Assembly (NCBI GenBank): GCA_032718475.1
Contig: JAUCBJ010000678.1
Span: 1-64,000, forward strand
Length of the DNA stretch: 64,000 bases
From: Nemertoderma westbladi
Taxonomy: Eukaryota; Xenacoelomorpha; Nemertodermatida; Nemertodermatidae
Reading direction: 5' to 3'
A program made the translations under genes and the position numbers. Below the pieces are notes generated by a model that ran no database searches, was not told the DNA's origin, and saw only the letters and a list, made by a program, of their open reading frames with translations. Below are positions 43,601 through 53,550 of the stretch, one piece after another; within the stretch, counting starts at the first letter, position 1, and each line of letters starts with the position of its first letter.

Positions 43601-46600
43601 TACGTACACCCATGTAAGTTAGCCATTATACTTACTAGGGATGTCCCGGAATTCCGTTCCGGCCGGAATTCCGGCGGTTTTTGCCCGATTCCGGTTCCGG
43701 CCGGAATTGCCGGAATGGGGTCAATTCCGGCCGGAATTTTACCGGAATTACCAGGTTCCTAACTAGTTTGATAGTTGCCAATTGCATTAGTTTGTGAAAT
43801 TATTATCAAAATTTACATATTTTTTTTAACATATATACTTACCAATTATTGTTTAAGATGCAGTACTTGTCAACACTTGTAAGAAAAAGTACAGAAGTAA
43901 AATTTTCTTCGGCCGTTAGCTTAGAGCTACCATTTAAGGATGCAAAGCAGATATAGATACCCCATGATAGCCTCTTTAAATCATTCGTACCTAAACGAAA
44001 ACTGCCGTGGCCCATGCGAGCTTCGAACCCACAACCTCCAGATAGAATGCCAGATTCAATGCAATTAGTTCACATTTGTAAAATCTTTTGTCGTTCAGAA
44101 GATTTTTTATGAAATGCATTGGGCCCGTGCTCCACTGGTAAGTCATTTAAGTCGTTTTCAGATTTTGTCTTCAGAATGTTTTCAGAATGTCAAAATTACA
44201 CCTCCCTTGCTCCACTGGTAACACATTTTTAAGTCAAAAGTCATTTGTTAAAAAATATAAGTTAAGTCTCACATTTACAAAATCATTTACAATTTAACAG
44301 GTATTGCTTTCAGCATGCCTAAGTCATGAGTCGTATGTCACAAAAAGATGGAACATGGGACATAATCACTTTCGCTCATAAGTCGTTACTTACGATTTAC
44401 CAGTAGAGTGGAGACGCTCCCATTGAAACCAATGTGTTGGTGTTCCATAATAAATTTTGACTTACGAATTAAGACTTACCAGTGAAACATGGGCCTTAAC
44501 GAGTGGTTTTACAATCTGCTTATATTATAACGTTTTTTAGATTGATTTACATTATTATTCATTGATTTTACATTATTTTATTTTGATATAATTATTAAAT
44601 AATATGATAGTATTAATATTGGTATTGTCCAACATAACATAGGATTACCCCTAAAGTTTTGCAGCTTATTTCCAAGGATTCCTTTATGTTACTTGGTTAC
44701 AAATAGGCCTGCGTCTTTAGGTCCTGCAAGTGTGGTCGTTGGGTCATGCGTCAATATTCCCTGCGTCGTAGGTGCTGCATATAGTACAGTATGTTTATTT
44801 ATATTTACAGCAAAGCTATTTCTTACCAGAAATCTATTTATTCCCAGCAAAATTAAACTGTAAGATATACTACTAACTTTCGTTTATTGTTCTGGTTCGA
44901 ATAACATGTCACTGTAACATGCCCCTTTCCCTTAACGACACCAGGATATTGCACTAAACAACCCAAAGACGCAAAACCGTAGGAAACCCGAAACCGCTGG
45001 TCAACGTATTTTTTTAGGTATGAGCCTAAAACCCTAACTTTTGGCCAAAGATATAGGTTTCTAAAAAAACAAGGAAATTTAATTCCCTGTCGTATAACGC
45101 CGAAGTACCCCCCTCCCGTCCCCAAAATAGGCCGTAACGTGCCAAAATTCGTTTATTTCACAAAAAATATAAGGTTTCATGGGTCATTTAGTGTATTTCT
45201 CTAATTTATACAAAATTCCGGTTCCGGCCGGAATTCCGGCCGGAATATTCCGGCATGTTGAATTCCGGTTCCGGTTCCGGCCGGAATCAAAATATTGATT
45301 CCGGGACATCCCTATTACTTACATCCATGTAAGTTCGCCATTATACTTACACCCATGTAAGTTCGCCATTATACTTACACCCATGTAAGTTAGCCATTAT
45401 ACTTACACCCATGTAAGTTAGCCATTATACTTACACCCATGTAAGTTCGCCATTATACTTACACCCATGTAAGTTAGCCATTATACGTACACCCATGTAA
45501 GTTCGCCATTATACTTACACCCATGTAAGTTAGCCATTATACTTACACCCATGTAAGTTCGCCATTATACTTACACCCATGTAAGTTAGCCATTATACTT
45601 ACACCCATAAACACAAACAATAATATTTCCATTTTACTATTTTCTTTCCACAGATATAAAGATTTAATTTCCCGACTTGGCCGTGACATTGCTCAATACA
45701 TATCCTCCGGGGAAGCTTCCCCTATAGACCCCGACTCTATCGTGCTGGGGACCCCCTGTCTGGCCCCGTTCGCCGACCAAGGCGGACGACTCTACTACCG
45801 CGGGAGGATCGATAAAGTTTCCCGCACCAGCGGAATCGCATTCGTATTTTTCCTCGATTACGGGAACTCGGAAATCGTTCCAATCTCGGAGATTGTCTGC
45901 TGTCCGGACTTCCGGACGGAGTACCTTGCCACTGAGGTCCGGATGGCCGGTGTATCCGCCGCACGAGGTGCCGCGCGCAGCGAGGAATGCGACAACCAGT
46001 TCGCAAAGATGTTTCGATTGTTCGGCGATTATAAACTCGAGGTTTATTCCGTAGTCGATGGGGTGGTCCGCGCCGTTGTCTACGATGCGCCACCCAGCGG
46101 TGACGACATGAACTCGCTTACCGTGGCGAATAATCTCGGGTTTGCCGTTGACGAGAGTTTTGCCTCCAGGAGTGATCACGTGCTGCGCGAAGGGGGTTTA
46201 GGGAGTACAGCAGCTGTTGAGATTTCGGTTAAGCCGGGGGATCTGCCACAAATCCCCCCGCTAGAGGCGCAACAGAAACGCCACCTTAAGGTAGGTATGG
46301 GAAGCTCGTTATTATTAATATCTCGACCACGACAGTGACAGGTTTTTAAGAGGACAATTTTTTTATCTATTGTAAATATTTATGAACCAAATTCGTTTTT
46401 TTCTGTGCGCTATACCGTATTTACTCGAATAAGAGCCTGGGCGTGTAAGCTTATTAAGTTTATTCGGGAAGGCGTTATGTTTATGTTCTAGATTTTCAGC
46501 ATTTTGAATCTAAATACCCTAGTAAAAAAATAGGGCCAGCCTACACAGTACACATACATTAGTTACTTCTTGACTCGGCAATCGAAACCCTAGACAAAAA

Positions 46601-47606
46601 GTCTCCGTAAACCTAACTGGGAAACCTCCGTCTAACCCTAATTGGAACCTAAAGCAGGCATACATCAGGCCTTTCTGACCTGAAATACCAATATCTTATT
46701 TTAATACAGTATTAATATGAATAAACGCCGCGGCGTTTATTCTGGGAAGGCGTTTAAGTTGCTAATTTGATGGTAATGGGGGAGTTTATTCGAGTAAATA
46801 CGGAATGCGTGTTTTCACCAAAATAAATATTTACAATTTTTTATATTGCTCAAAGAACTTTAAATAAAAATGCTGAGGGAAATTGTAATTATGGTGCTAC
46901 AAAAAATAATATTTTTATATTAATTTAGGGGCCGGACAGTGAATTAGAGACGAGTTTCACTGGACTGACTCAATTAGTGGCTAAGAAGTCAGTGCGAGTT
47001 GAACGGGACAGCATCAACTCAGTAGCGATAAACGCGAGTCCGTGGGACAAACGAACCCAGTTGATGGTCGCCCAGACGGTCTGCATCAACGAGACCAGCA
47101 CCGTGGTCTCCGCGCGGTCCACCACAATCCTCCCCAAACTCCCCGGGTTGGCCTCCCTGGTTACCATGGTGTTCGCCCCGGTGGTGGACCTGCGGTACAA
47201 CCCGGGTGCCGCCACCATCGCGGGGTTTCTCTCCGGGTTGGGGCCCGACGACTCGGGGGTTCCTCTGCTCCCAGACCACGACATCGTCCATCGGTTCGAC
47301 ACCGAGTTCTCCCCCAACGATATCGTCGCTATCAACTACATCCGCGTTCTTATCAGTCGGTTCCTGGGCGCCTCGGGAGAGGGCGTGTCGTGGTGCGCGA
47401 AGCCCCGAGTACTCGCCTCCGTTCAGGAGAAACTCCGATCGGTTCTCGTCGATCTCGCGTCAACTAATCGAGCCCAACTGCATCCTGAGCAATGGAAGTC
47501 GCGTAGTTCGTGGTTCCCGGTCCGACAGATTGTCGACCCCTCCGAGGATGTGGATAATCTCTTGCACGTGATTGGTGTCAATCAATACTACGATATATCT
47601 AATTGA
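27770..47606 (+). CDS. TDRD9: TDRD9/Spindle-E-like DEAH-box helicase with Tudor domain (8 exons, complete)
   Basis: Exons 27770-28606, 28965-29399, 32010-32237, 32617-33018, 33497-33817, 34000-34505, 45654-46290 and 46929-47606 join in phase to about 1347 codons, close to the usual size of TDRD9 (about 1380). Domains: helicase motif I GPTGSGKTT (152-160), DEVH (251-254), SAT (284-286), SSNIAESS (about 428-435), QRAGRAGR (about 476-483), HA2/OB region (about 500-900), Tudor core CLAPF...YYRG...FLDYGN (about 940-990). In animals this family acts with PIWI proteins in germ-cell granules to silence transposons; Tudor domains bind methylated arginines. The ATG at 27800 has the better context (AGCCATGG), so the protein may start ten residues later. 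All exon joins are inferred from splice signals and reading frame. Confidence 0.9.
28759..28977 (+). repeat. 32-bp tandem repeat spanning the intron 1 acceptor
   Basis: GTGATC blocks start at 28795, 28832, 28864, 28896, 28933 and 28965 (spacing 37, 32, 32, 37, 32). Each is preceded by a TTTGTTT..CCGTTGCTAG-like tract. The last copy is the true acceptor and the first 13 bases of exon 2, which encode V-I-L-M of helicase motif III. Four upstream copies keep an intact TAG acceptor; one has AAG. Confidence 0.9.
28965..29399 (+). CDS. TDRD9: TDRD9-like exon 2
   Basis: 145 codons from GTG-ATC-CTA-ATG-TCT (VILMSAT, motif III) to CGG-AAG before donor GTTGGT, phase 0. It carries the start of the second RecA lobe (VLVFLPGLYEI). 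Confidence 0.9.
29400..32009 (+). other. TDRD9-like intron 2, AT-rich with inverted repeats
   Basis: 2.6 kb without a gene. It has a 43-bp near-perfect hairpin (30038-30080 and 30083-30125, one mismatch, 2-nt loop). Related, looser inverted blocks with ACAAGTAG and CTACTTGT occur around 29755-29935. The 30361-30480 block (GTCTCTGGATAGGTCTCTGG) is repeated loosely at about 31290-31390. These look like decayed MITEs. Confidence 0.6.
30038..30125. repeat. 43-bp arm hairpin in intron 2
   Basis: The arms are reverse complements with one mismatch and two bases between them. They begin and end in A7/T7 runs with CAAGTAGTGCAAATATGA inside. Confidence 0.85.
32010..32237 (+). CDS. TDRD9: TDRD9-like exon 3
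   Basis: 76 codons from VILSSNIAESSITVVD (motif V) through QRAGRAGR (motif VI) to PRWFHSQ. Acceptor TGATTTCAG, donor GTTGGT, phase 0 at both ends. Confidence 0.9.
32617..33018 (+). CDS. TDRD9: TDRD9-like exon 4
   Basis: 134 codons covering PPEMLRAPLSRVVLRSK and the helicase-associated HA2 helices (LPVDVQLGKLI). Acceptor CCACTCAG, donor GTATGG, phase 0. Confidence 0.9.
33497..33817 (+). CDS. TDRD9: TDRD9-like exon 5
   Basis: 107 codons (SDPLAALMAYLTW to YPNYFSSSHIDDE), continuing HA2 into the OB-like region. The acceptor is preceded by an almost pure C tract; donor GTATGT, phase 0. Confidence 0.9.
34000..34505 (+). CDS. TDRD9: TDRD9-like exon 6
   Basis: 168 codons plus two bases (AAYKGCLGMDPL to WGHILTP). 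Donor CCCAT|GTAAGT at 34506. The last exon bases, ATACTTACACCCAT, are part of the first unit of the tandem array that fills intron 6. If the intron is not removed, translation reads ATG then TAA. Confidence 0.9.
35940..41070 (+). repeat. 2.6-kb higher-order duplication within the 28-bp array
   Basis: Rare unit variants recur at a fixed offset of 2603 bp: ACACCATG at 35953 and 38556, ACCTACACC at 36060 and 38663, TTCGACATT at 36441 and 39044, CCATTATTCT at 36641 and 39244. Further on, TTCACCC (37911/40430) and CACCCATCTA (38081/40600) recur at 2519 bp, a loss of three units in one copy. Confidence 0.85.
42045..42110 (-). repeat. Possible tRNA-derived SINE remnant inside copy 1
   Basis: On the minus strand GGTTGTGGGTTCGAAGCTC (about 42051-42069) resembles a tRNA B box. 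I could not find a convincing A box upstream, so this is weak. The same sequence lies 1967 bp later in copy 2. Confidence 0.25.
42152..42530. mobile_element. Nested inverted-repeat element inside copy 1
   Basis: Ends GGGCCCGTGCTCCACTGGTA and, reversed, TACCAGTGAAACATGGGCC pair imperfectly, with further ACTTAC and GTAAGTC pairs inside. It is likely a MITE nested in the hAT-like element, repeated at +1967 in copy 2. Confidence 0.5.
43636..45314. mobile_element. hAT-like non-autonomous DNA transposon, copy 2
   Basis: Offset of exactly 1967 bp from copy 1 with one difference seen (42363 A versus 44330 G). Flanking array units are also the same, including a rare ACGTACACC unit before each copy and ATCCATG after it. 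It is therefore a segmental tandem duplication, not a second insertion. Confidence 0.9.
45654..46290 (+). CDS. TDRD9: TDRD9-like exon 7 (Tudor domain)
   Basis: One base completes the split Ile codon (AT|A), then 212 codons. The Tudor core reads CLAPFADQ, YYRGRI, FVFFLDYGN, EIVPISEI, with the aromatic residues expected for a methyl-arginine cage. Acceptor TTCTTTCCACAG, donor GTAGGT, phase 0. Confidence 0.92.
46415..46803. mobile_element. MITE in TDRD9-like intron 7
   Basis: 389 bp with 18-bp terminal inverted repeats, CCGTATTTACTCGAATAA at the left and its reverse complement at the right. There are internal GGCGTTTA repeats and no ORF. The target duplication is not clear. Confidence 0.75.
46929..47606 (+). 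CDS. TDRD9: TDRD9-like exon 8 (C-terminus)
   Basis: 225 codons and a TGA. It matches the post-Tudor C-terminal region of the family (LMVAQTVCIN, APVVDLRYN, INYIRVLISRFL). Acceptor TAATTTAG. Confidence 0.88.
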   Translation, partial: GPDSELETSFTGLTQLVAKKSVRVERDSINSVAINASPWDKRTQLMVAQTVCINETSTVVSARSTTILPKLPGLASLVTMVFAPVVDLRYNPGAATIAGFLSGLGPDDSGVPLLPDHDIVHRFDTEFSPNDIVAINYIRVLISRFLGASGEGVSWCAKPRVLASVQEKLRSVLVDLASTNRAQLHPEQWKSRSSWFPVRQIVDPSEDVDNLLHVIGVNQYYDISN

Positions 47607-47638
47607 ATAAATAATGGCAGTTACGCTTAACTATTAGA

Positions 47639-47644
47639 AATAAA
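47639..47644 (+). terminator. Candidate polyadenylation signal of the TDRD9-like gene
   Basis: AATAAA 33 bases after the stop codon; another AATAAA overlaps the stop at 47606-47611. If either is used the 3' UTR is very short and excludes most of the following satellite. Confidence 0.4.
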
Positions 47645-47695
47645 ACAGAGAAAATCGTTTTTACATATCGGGATATTTCAAGTGCAATTGTTACT

Positions 47696-48765
47696 GTTTT
47701 GTTGCCTTTATGTTTGTTGCGTTTATGTTTGTTGCCTTTATGTTTGTTGCCTTTATGTTTGTTGCCTTTATGTTTGTTGCCTTTATGTTTGTTGCGTTTA
47801 TGTTTGTTGCCTTTATGTTTGTTGACTTTATGTTTGTTGCCTTTATGTTTGTTGCCTTTATGTTTGTTGCCTTTATGTTTGTTGCGTTTATGTTTGTTGC
47901 GTTTATTTTTGTTGCCTTTATGTTTGTTGCGTTTATGTTTGTTGCCTTTATGTTTGTTGCCTTTATGTTTGTTGCCTTTATGTTTGTTGCCTTTATGTTG
48001 GTTGCCTTTATGTTGGTTGCCTTTATGTTTGTTGCCTTTATGTTTGTTGCCTTTATGTTTGTTGCCTTTATGTTTGTTGCCTTTATGTTTGTTGCCTTTA
48101 TGTTTGTTGCCTTTATGTTTGTTGCGTTTATGTTTGTTGCGTTTATGTTTGTTGCCTTTATGTTTGTTGCCTTTATGTTTGTTGCCTTTATGTTTGTTGC
48201 CTTTATGTTTGTTGCGTTTATGTTTGTTGCCTTTATGTTTGTTGACTTTATGTTTGTTGCCTTTATGTTTGTTGCCTTTATGTTTGTTGCCTTTATGTTT
48301 GTTGCCTTTATGTTTGTTGCCTTTATGTTTGTTGCCTTTATGTTTGTTGCCTTTATGTTTGTTGCCTTTGTGTTTGTTGCCTTTATGTTTGTTGCCTTTA
48401 TGTTTGTTGCCTTTATGTTTGTTGCCTTTATGTTTGTTGCCTTTATGTTTGTTGCCTTTATGTTTGTTGACTTTATGTTTGTTGCCTTTATGTTTGTTGC
48501 CTTTATGTTTGTTGCCTTTATGTTTGTTGCCTTTATGTTTGTTGCCTTTATGTTTGTTGCCTTTATGTTTGTTGCCTTTATGTTTGTTGCCTTTATGTTT
48601 GTTGCCTTTATGTTTGTTGCCTTTATGTTTGTTGCCTTTATGTTTGTTGCCTTTATGTTTGTTGCCTTTATGTTTGTTGCCTTTATGTTTGTTGCCTTTA
48701 TGTTTGTTACCCTTATGTTTGTTGCCTTTATATTTGTTGCCTTTATGTTTGTTGCCTTTAACTCT
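47696..48765. repeat. 15-bp satellite (about 70 units) just after the TDRD9-like gene
   Basis: The unit ATGTTTGTTGCCTTT is almost invariant; variants have GTTGCGTTT or GTTGACTTT. Variant spacing shows higher-order copying: GTTGACTTT at 47821 and 48241 is 420 bp or 28 units apart. The length is a multiple of three and the unit lacks stops in most frames, so long but meaningless ORFs appear on both strands. Confidence 0.97.
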
Positions 48766-49990
48766 AAAAACATAATTTTTTATGGAGAAAATGACTGAAA
48801 GAATACTGCAGTGTGTTGATGTATCATGTGCTGCGCGAATGGCTCCGAGGCGTGGTAGATTTGTGTTAACGTATTGTACGTTTATTATTAATTAGCTGAT
48901 TACAAATTTTATAAACTTTTCAGCACAAATAACTTATATTTAATTTGGCTTACGTGTAAATTCTGTCGATAAGCTTTTAGTTTAATAAATAAATTCAGTG
49001 CTAATAAATATCTAATTGAATTGAATGAGATGAAAATAGTATTTCCTGAATCAAATATGGTTATTGTTATTATAAAATTACATATTAATTAATGTTTGAT
49101 AGTATTAACAATCGAAATTTGTAAAATATTTCGATCGATTATCGATGATTTTCGATTATTACAAATCTGTATTATACTGATGAAGTCTCTATAAATAAAT
49201 AATTATGTAATTATGAAATTCAAAGTGGTAGATAATCATCAGTGTAGGTGTAGGACTAATGGTAAACTAATAGGAAATAATATTGTTTTTTATTATAACT
49301 ACTATATCATGTCCCGTAATATAGTGTCATTTTTTGATGAATGAGAATCTGGGGGGGGGGGGGGGAGTGTCCGTGTCATCAGAAAATGACACTATATTAC
49401 GGGTCATGGTGTATATAGTTATAACTATTTAGAAGGTAACAATTTTCGCTATTTAAGTAATACATTACGCTATTAGTATGAGAAACGTGAGTCAATTAAA
49501 AGTTGTGTCAAGCAAACGTAGTCCTTTATATCATGCCAGTCCCAACTGTAAATATATTCTGTTTCAATATATTGAAACTTAACAGAGGATGGAAATAAGA
49601 TAAGAATTGAGTTAACCCTTTACTGCATGACTTTTTGTTTCAAGCGATAAAAAAATATTTGTATCCTGATTTTAAAAGCATTTTGCACACTAAGTTTGAT
49701 CCAAAAAGAATTTTTCGAAAATATTAACTAGTTCAAAAGTTACAGAGATGTCGTTCTAGAACAACACCATGCGCTCGGAGGACTTTTCGTAAACTATTGT
49801 TGGCAATACAATATTCAACTCTACCGGGTTTTCTGCCTCAGCATACATTTGCTTGGGGTTCTGGGGCAATGATTATGTATTATCCGGTTTAAATAGTTTA
49901 AAATTTCGAAGGGTTTGTTGTTGTACAACGTCATTATGCAAAGAATATTTAAAATTTATTGATAACGTGTATTAACGTTAATAAAATGTA
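48766..49990. other. AT-rich intergenic stretch
   Basis: No gene seen. It contains the inverted-repeat element at 49293-49424. Confidence 0.6.
49293..49424. mobile_element. Short inverted-repeat element with a poly-G centre
   Basis: Arms 49293-49340 and 49376-49424 are near reverse complements, sharing CCCGTAATATAGTGTCATTT. The centre is a run of 15 G. This is a MITE or foldback remnant. Confidence 0.75.
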
Positions 49991-49993
49991 TTG

Positions 49994-52720
49994 TTCACCA
50001 GTACGAAGTGCACTGCACCAGTACGAAGTGCAATGTACCAGTTCGAAGTACACTGCACCAGTACGAAGTGCACTGCACCAGTACGAAGTGCACTGCACCA
50101 GTACGAAGTGCAATGTACCAGTTCGAAGTACACTGCACCAGTACGAAGTGCACTGCACCAGTACGAAGTGCAATGTACCAGTTCGAAGTACACTGCACCA
50201 GTACGAAGTACACTGCACCAGTACGAAGTGCACTGTACCAGTACGAAGTGCACTGCACCAGTACGAAGTGCAATGCACCAGTACGAAGTACACTGCACCA
50301 GTACGAAGTGCACTGCACCAGTACGAAGTGCAATGTACCAGTTCGAAGTACACTGCACCAGTACGAAGTGCACTGCACCAGTACGAAGTGCAATGTACCA
50401 GTACGAAGTGCACTGCACCAGTACGAAGTACACTGCACCAGTACGAAGTGCACTGCACCAGTACGAAGTACATTGCACCAGTACGAAGTGCACTGCACCA
50501 GTACGAAGTGCAATGCACCAGTACGAAGTGCAATGTACCAGTACGAAGTGCACTGCACCAGTACGAAGTGCAATGTACCAGTTCGAAGTGCACTGCACCA
50601 GTACGAAGTGCACTGCACCAGTACGAAGTGCAATGCACCAGTACGAAGTGCAATGTACCAGTACGAAGTGCACTGCACCAGTACGAAGTGCACTGCACTA
50701 GTACGAAGTGTAATGTACCAGTTCGAAGTGCACTGCACCAGTACGAAGTGCACTGCACCAGTACGAAGTACACTGCACCAGTTCGAGGTACACTGCACCA
50801 CTACGAAGTGCACTGCACCAGTACAAAGTACACTGCACCAGTACAAAGTACACTGCACCAGTTCGAAGTACACTGCACCAGTACGAAGTCCACTGCACCA
50901 GTATGAAGTGCAATGTACCAGTTCGAAGTACACTGCACCAGTACGAAGTACACTGCACCAGTACGAAGTGCACTGCACCAGTACGGTGTGCACTGCACCA
51001 GTACGAAGTGCAATGTACCAGTTCGAAGTACACTGCACCAGTACGAAGTGCAATGTACCAGTTCGAAGTGGACTGCACTAGTACGAACTGCAATGTACCA
51101 GTTCGAAGTGCACTGCACCAGTACGAAGTGCAATGTACCAGTTCGAAGTGCACTGCGCCAGTATAAAGTGTACTGCACCAGTACGAAGTGCAATGTACCA
51201 GTACGAAGTGCACTGCACCAGTTCGAAGTACACTGCACCAGTACGAAGTACACTGCACCAGTACGAAGTGCAATGTACCAGTTCGAAGTGCACTGCACTA
51301 GTACGAAGTGCAATGTACCAGTTCGAAGTGCACTGCACCAGTACGAAGTGCAATGTACCAGTTCGAAGTGCACTGCGCCAGTATAAAGTGTACTGCACCA
51401 GTACGAAGTGCAATGTACCAGTACGAAGTGCACTGCACCAGTTCGAAGTACACTGCACCAGTACGAAGTACACTGCACCAGTACGAAGTGCAATGTACCA
51501 GTACGAAGTACACTGCACCAGTACGAAGTGCAATGTACCAGTTCGAAGTGCACTGCACCAGTATAAAGTGTACTGCAACAGTACGAAGTGCAATGTACCA
51601 GTACGAAGTGCAATGTACCAGTTCGAAGTGCACTGCACCAGTACGAAGTGCAATGTACCAGTTCGAAGTGCACTGCACCAGTACGAAGTGCAATGTACCA
51701 GTTCGAAGTGCACTGCACCAGTACGAAGTGCAATGTACCAGTTCGAAGTGCACTGCACCAGTACGAAGTGCAATGTACCAGTTCGAAGTACACTGCACCA
51801 GTACGAAGTGCACTGCACCAGTACGAAGTGCAATGTACCAGTTCGAAGTGCACTGCACCAGTATAAAGTGTACTGCAACAGTACGAAGTGCAATGTACCA
51901 GTACGAAGTGCAATGTACCAGTACGAAGTGCACTGCACCAGTTCGAAGTACACTGCACCAGTACAAAGTACACTGCACCAGTACAAAGTACACTGCACCA
52001 GTACGAAGTGCAATGTACCAGTTCGAAGTGCACTGCACCAGTACGAAGTGCACTGCACCAGTACGAAGTGCAATGTACCAGTTCGAAGTGCACTGCACCA
52101 GTATGAAGTGTACTGCACTAGTACGAAGTGCAATGTACCAGTACGAAGTGCACTGCACCAGTTCGAAGTACACTGCACCAGTACGAAGTGCACTGCACCA
52201 GTATGACGTGCAATGTACCAGTTCGAAATGCACTGCACCAGTACGAAGTGCAATGTACCAGTTCGAAGTGCACTGCACTAGTATGAAGTGCACTGCACCA
52301 GCATGAAGTGCACTGCACCAGTACAAAGTACACTGCACCAACCAGTATGAAGTACACTGCACCAGTACGAAGTACACTGCACCAGTATGAAGTGCACTGC
52401 ACCAATACGAAGTGCAATGTACCAGTATGAAGTGCACTGCGCCAGTACGAAGTGCACTGCACCAACCAGTATGAAGTACACTGCACCAGTACAAAGTGCT
52501 CTGCACCAACCAGTATTCATACTGCACCAGGACGAAGTACACTGCACCTGTATGTAGTGCACTGGACCAATACGAAGTGTACTGTACCAGTATGAAGTGC
52601 ACTGAACCAATACGAAGTGCACTGTACCAGTACGAAGTGCACTGCTCCAACAATTATGAAGTACACTGTACCAGTACAAAGTGTAAAGCACCAGTATAAA
52701 GTGCACTGCACTGGATCAAA
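49994..52720. repeat. 20-bp satellite (about 136 units)
   Basis: The unit GTACGAAGTGCACTGCACCA has common variants (GTTCGAAGT, GTACAAAGT, GCAATGTACCA). It includes the 8-bp palindrome AGTGCACT. Variant patterns recur at 220 bp (51141 and 51361) and 300 bp (51541 and 51841), showing higher-order copying. Long ORFs on both strands are by-products of the repeat. Units become irregular after 52330. Confidence 0.97.
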
Positions 52721-53135
52721 CGCACCGCACCAGTGCTAAGTGCACTACCCCGTTACGAAGTGCACTAATTCACCAGTGCGAAGTGCACTAGTTCACCGGT
52801 GCCATGTGCACCGCACCAGTATAATGTGCACTGCACTGGATCAATGTAATTGCATCAGTGCGAAATGCACTGCACCGTAAAGAAGTGCACTAATTCGCCA
52901 GTGCGAAGTGCACTAGTTCACCGGTGCCATGTGCACCGCACCAGTATAATGTGCACTGCACTGGATCAATGTAACTGCATCAGTGCGAAATGCACTGCAC
53001 CGGAAAGAAGTGCACTAATTCGCCAGTTCGAAGTGCACTGCACCAGTGGGAACCCCGTTACGAGGTGCACTAATTCGCCAGTACGAAGAGCACGGCACCA
53101 GTGGGAACCCCGTTACGAAGTGCACTAATTCACCA
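52721..53135. repeat. Degenerate edge of the 20-bp satellite with 125-bp higher-order units
   Basis: GCCATGTGCACCGCACCAGT occurs at 52801 and 52926, offset 125 bp. A 55-bp unit with GGGAACCCCGTTACGA occurs twice at about 53048 and 53103. GAAGTGCACT remains the shared core. Confidence 0.8.
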
Positions 53136-53550
53136 TCGCTACTAGACCCTGACGAAAAACCTTCAAAATCATCACCACTCGAACAATCGTCAACGCCCAG
53201 GAATAAGAACAGCGTAGTCAGTTCTTTCCCCCAACTGATTGTTCCATCACGGGACACTCTTATTCTATTACTCTCAAAGAGTTCAACATCACCCATTCTT
53301 ATACTGTTATCATGTTATATCCAAAAAGGGTTATTATTCAAAATGTAAATAGCAAATAGATTGTATGATGTTGTGCTTCAATAACAAGAAGTACCTATAG
53401 CCATTGGTCAACTCTAACTGCACGATTAAAATAAAATGTTATACTCAATATTGTCTGCCAAAGATACCAATTTCGAAGGACTACAGTAGTACCTATATTT
53501 TCCTGAAATACTAGGCAAATCAGTAACGTTGTTTGACAACCACGTTCATA
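53136..53550. other. Unique intergenic stretch
   Basis: Small open frames only; I see no supported gene or repeat here. Confidence 0.4.

Larger units (their letters stand above)
34492..45609 (+). repeat. 28-bp minisatellite filling TDRD9-like intron 6 (about 277 units)
   Basis: Units run 34492-41668, 43348-43635 and 45315-45609, interrupted by two transposon copies. Each unit reads ATTATACTTAC, ACCCAT, GTAAGTT, then C or A and GCC. The C/A position is the main variable site; rarer units have CTCC, TGCC, ATCCATG, ATATAAG or 1-base deletions. ACTTACA and TGTAAGT in each unit are reverse complements across a 4-nt loop. The first unit overlaps the end of exon 6. The array ends 44 bp before the exon 7 acceptor. 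Confidence 0.97.

Noticed and set aside
42886-45125. Two identical 90-codon minus-strand ORFs
   Set aside because: Identical because the 1967-bp block is duplicated; no domain, and part of the frame runs through a dispersed repeat module.
34492-45609. CRISPR-like regular repeat
   Set aside because: Units are directly joined without unique spacers, and the DNA is animal with introns; it is a minisatellite.
28801-48700. Relation between the intron 1 repeat (AATGTTTGTTTACCCC) and the 15-bp satellite (ATGTTTGTTGCC)
   Set aside because: They share only ATGTTTGTT; the rest differs, so common origin is not supported.
47691-48798. Three overlapping ORFs of about 360 codons on both strands
   Set aside because: All are translations of the 15-bp satellite; the unit length is a multiple of three and lacks stops, so long frames arise for free. 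No start context or non-repeat domain.
49949-52711. Many ORFs of 200-450 codons on both strands rich in Cys/Tyr/Trp or Ser/Thr/Lys
   Set aside because: They are translations of the 20-bp satellite (three units make one 60-base, 20-residue period). Open on both strands at once, so not coding.
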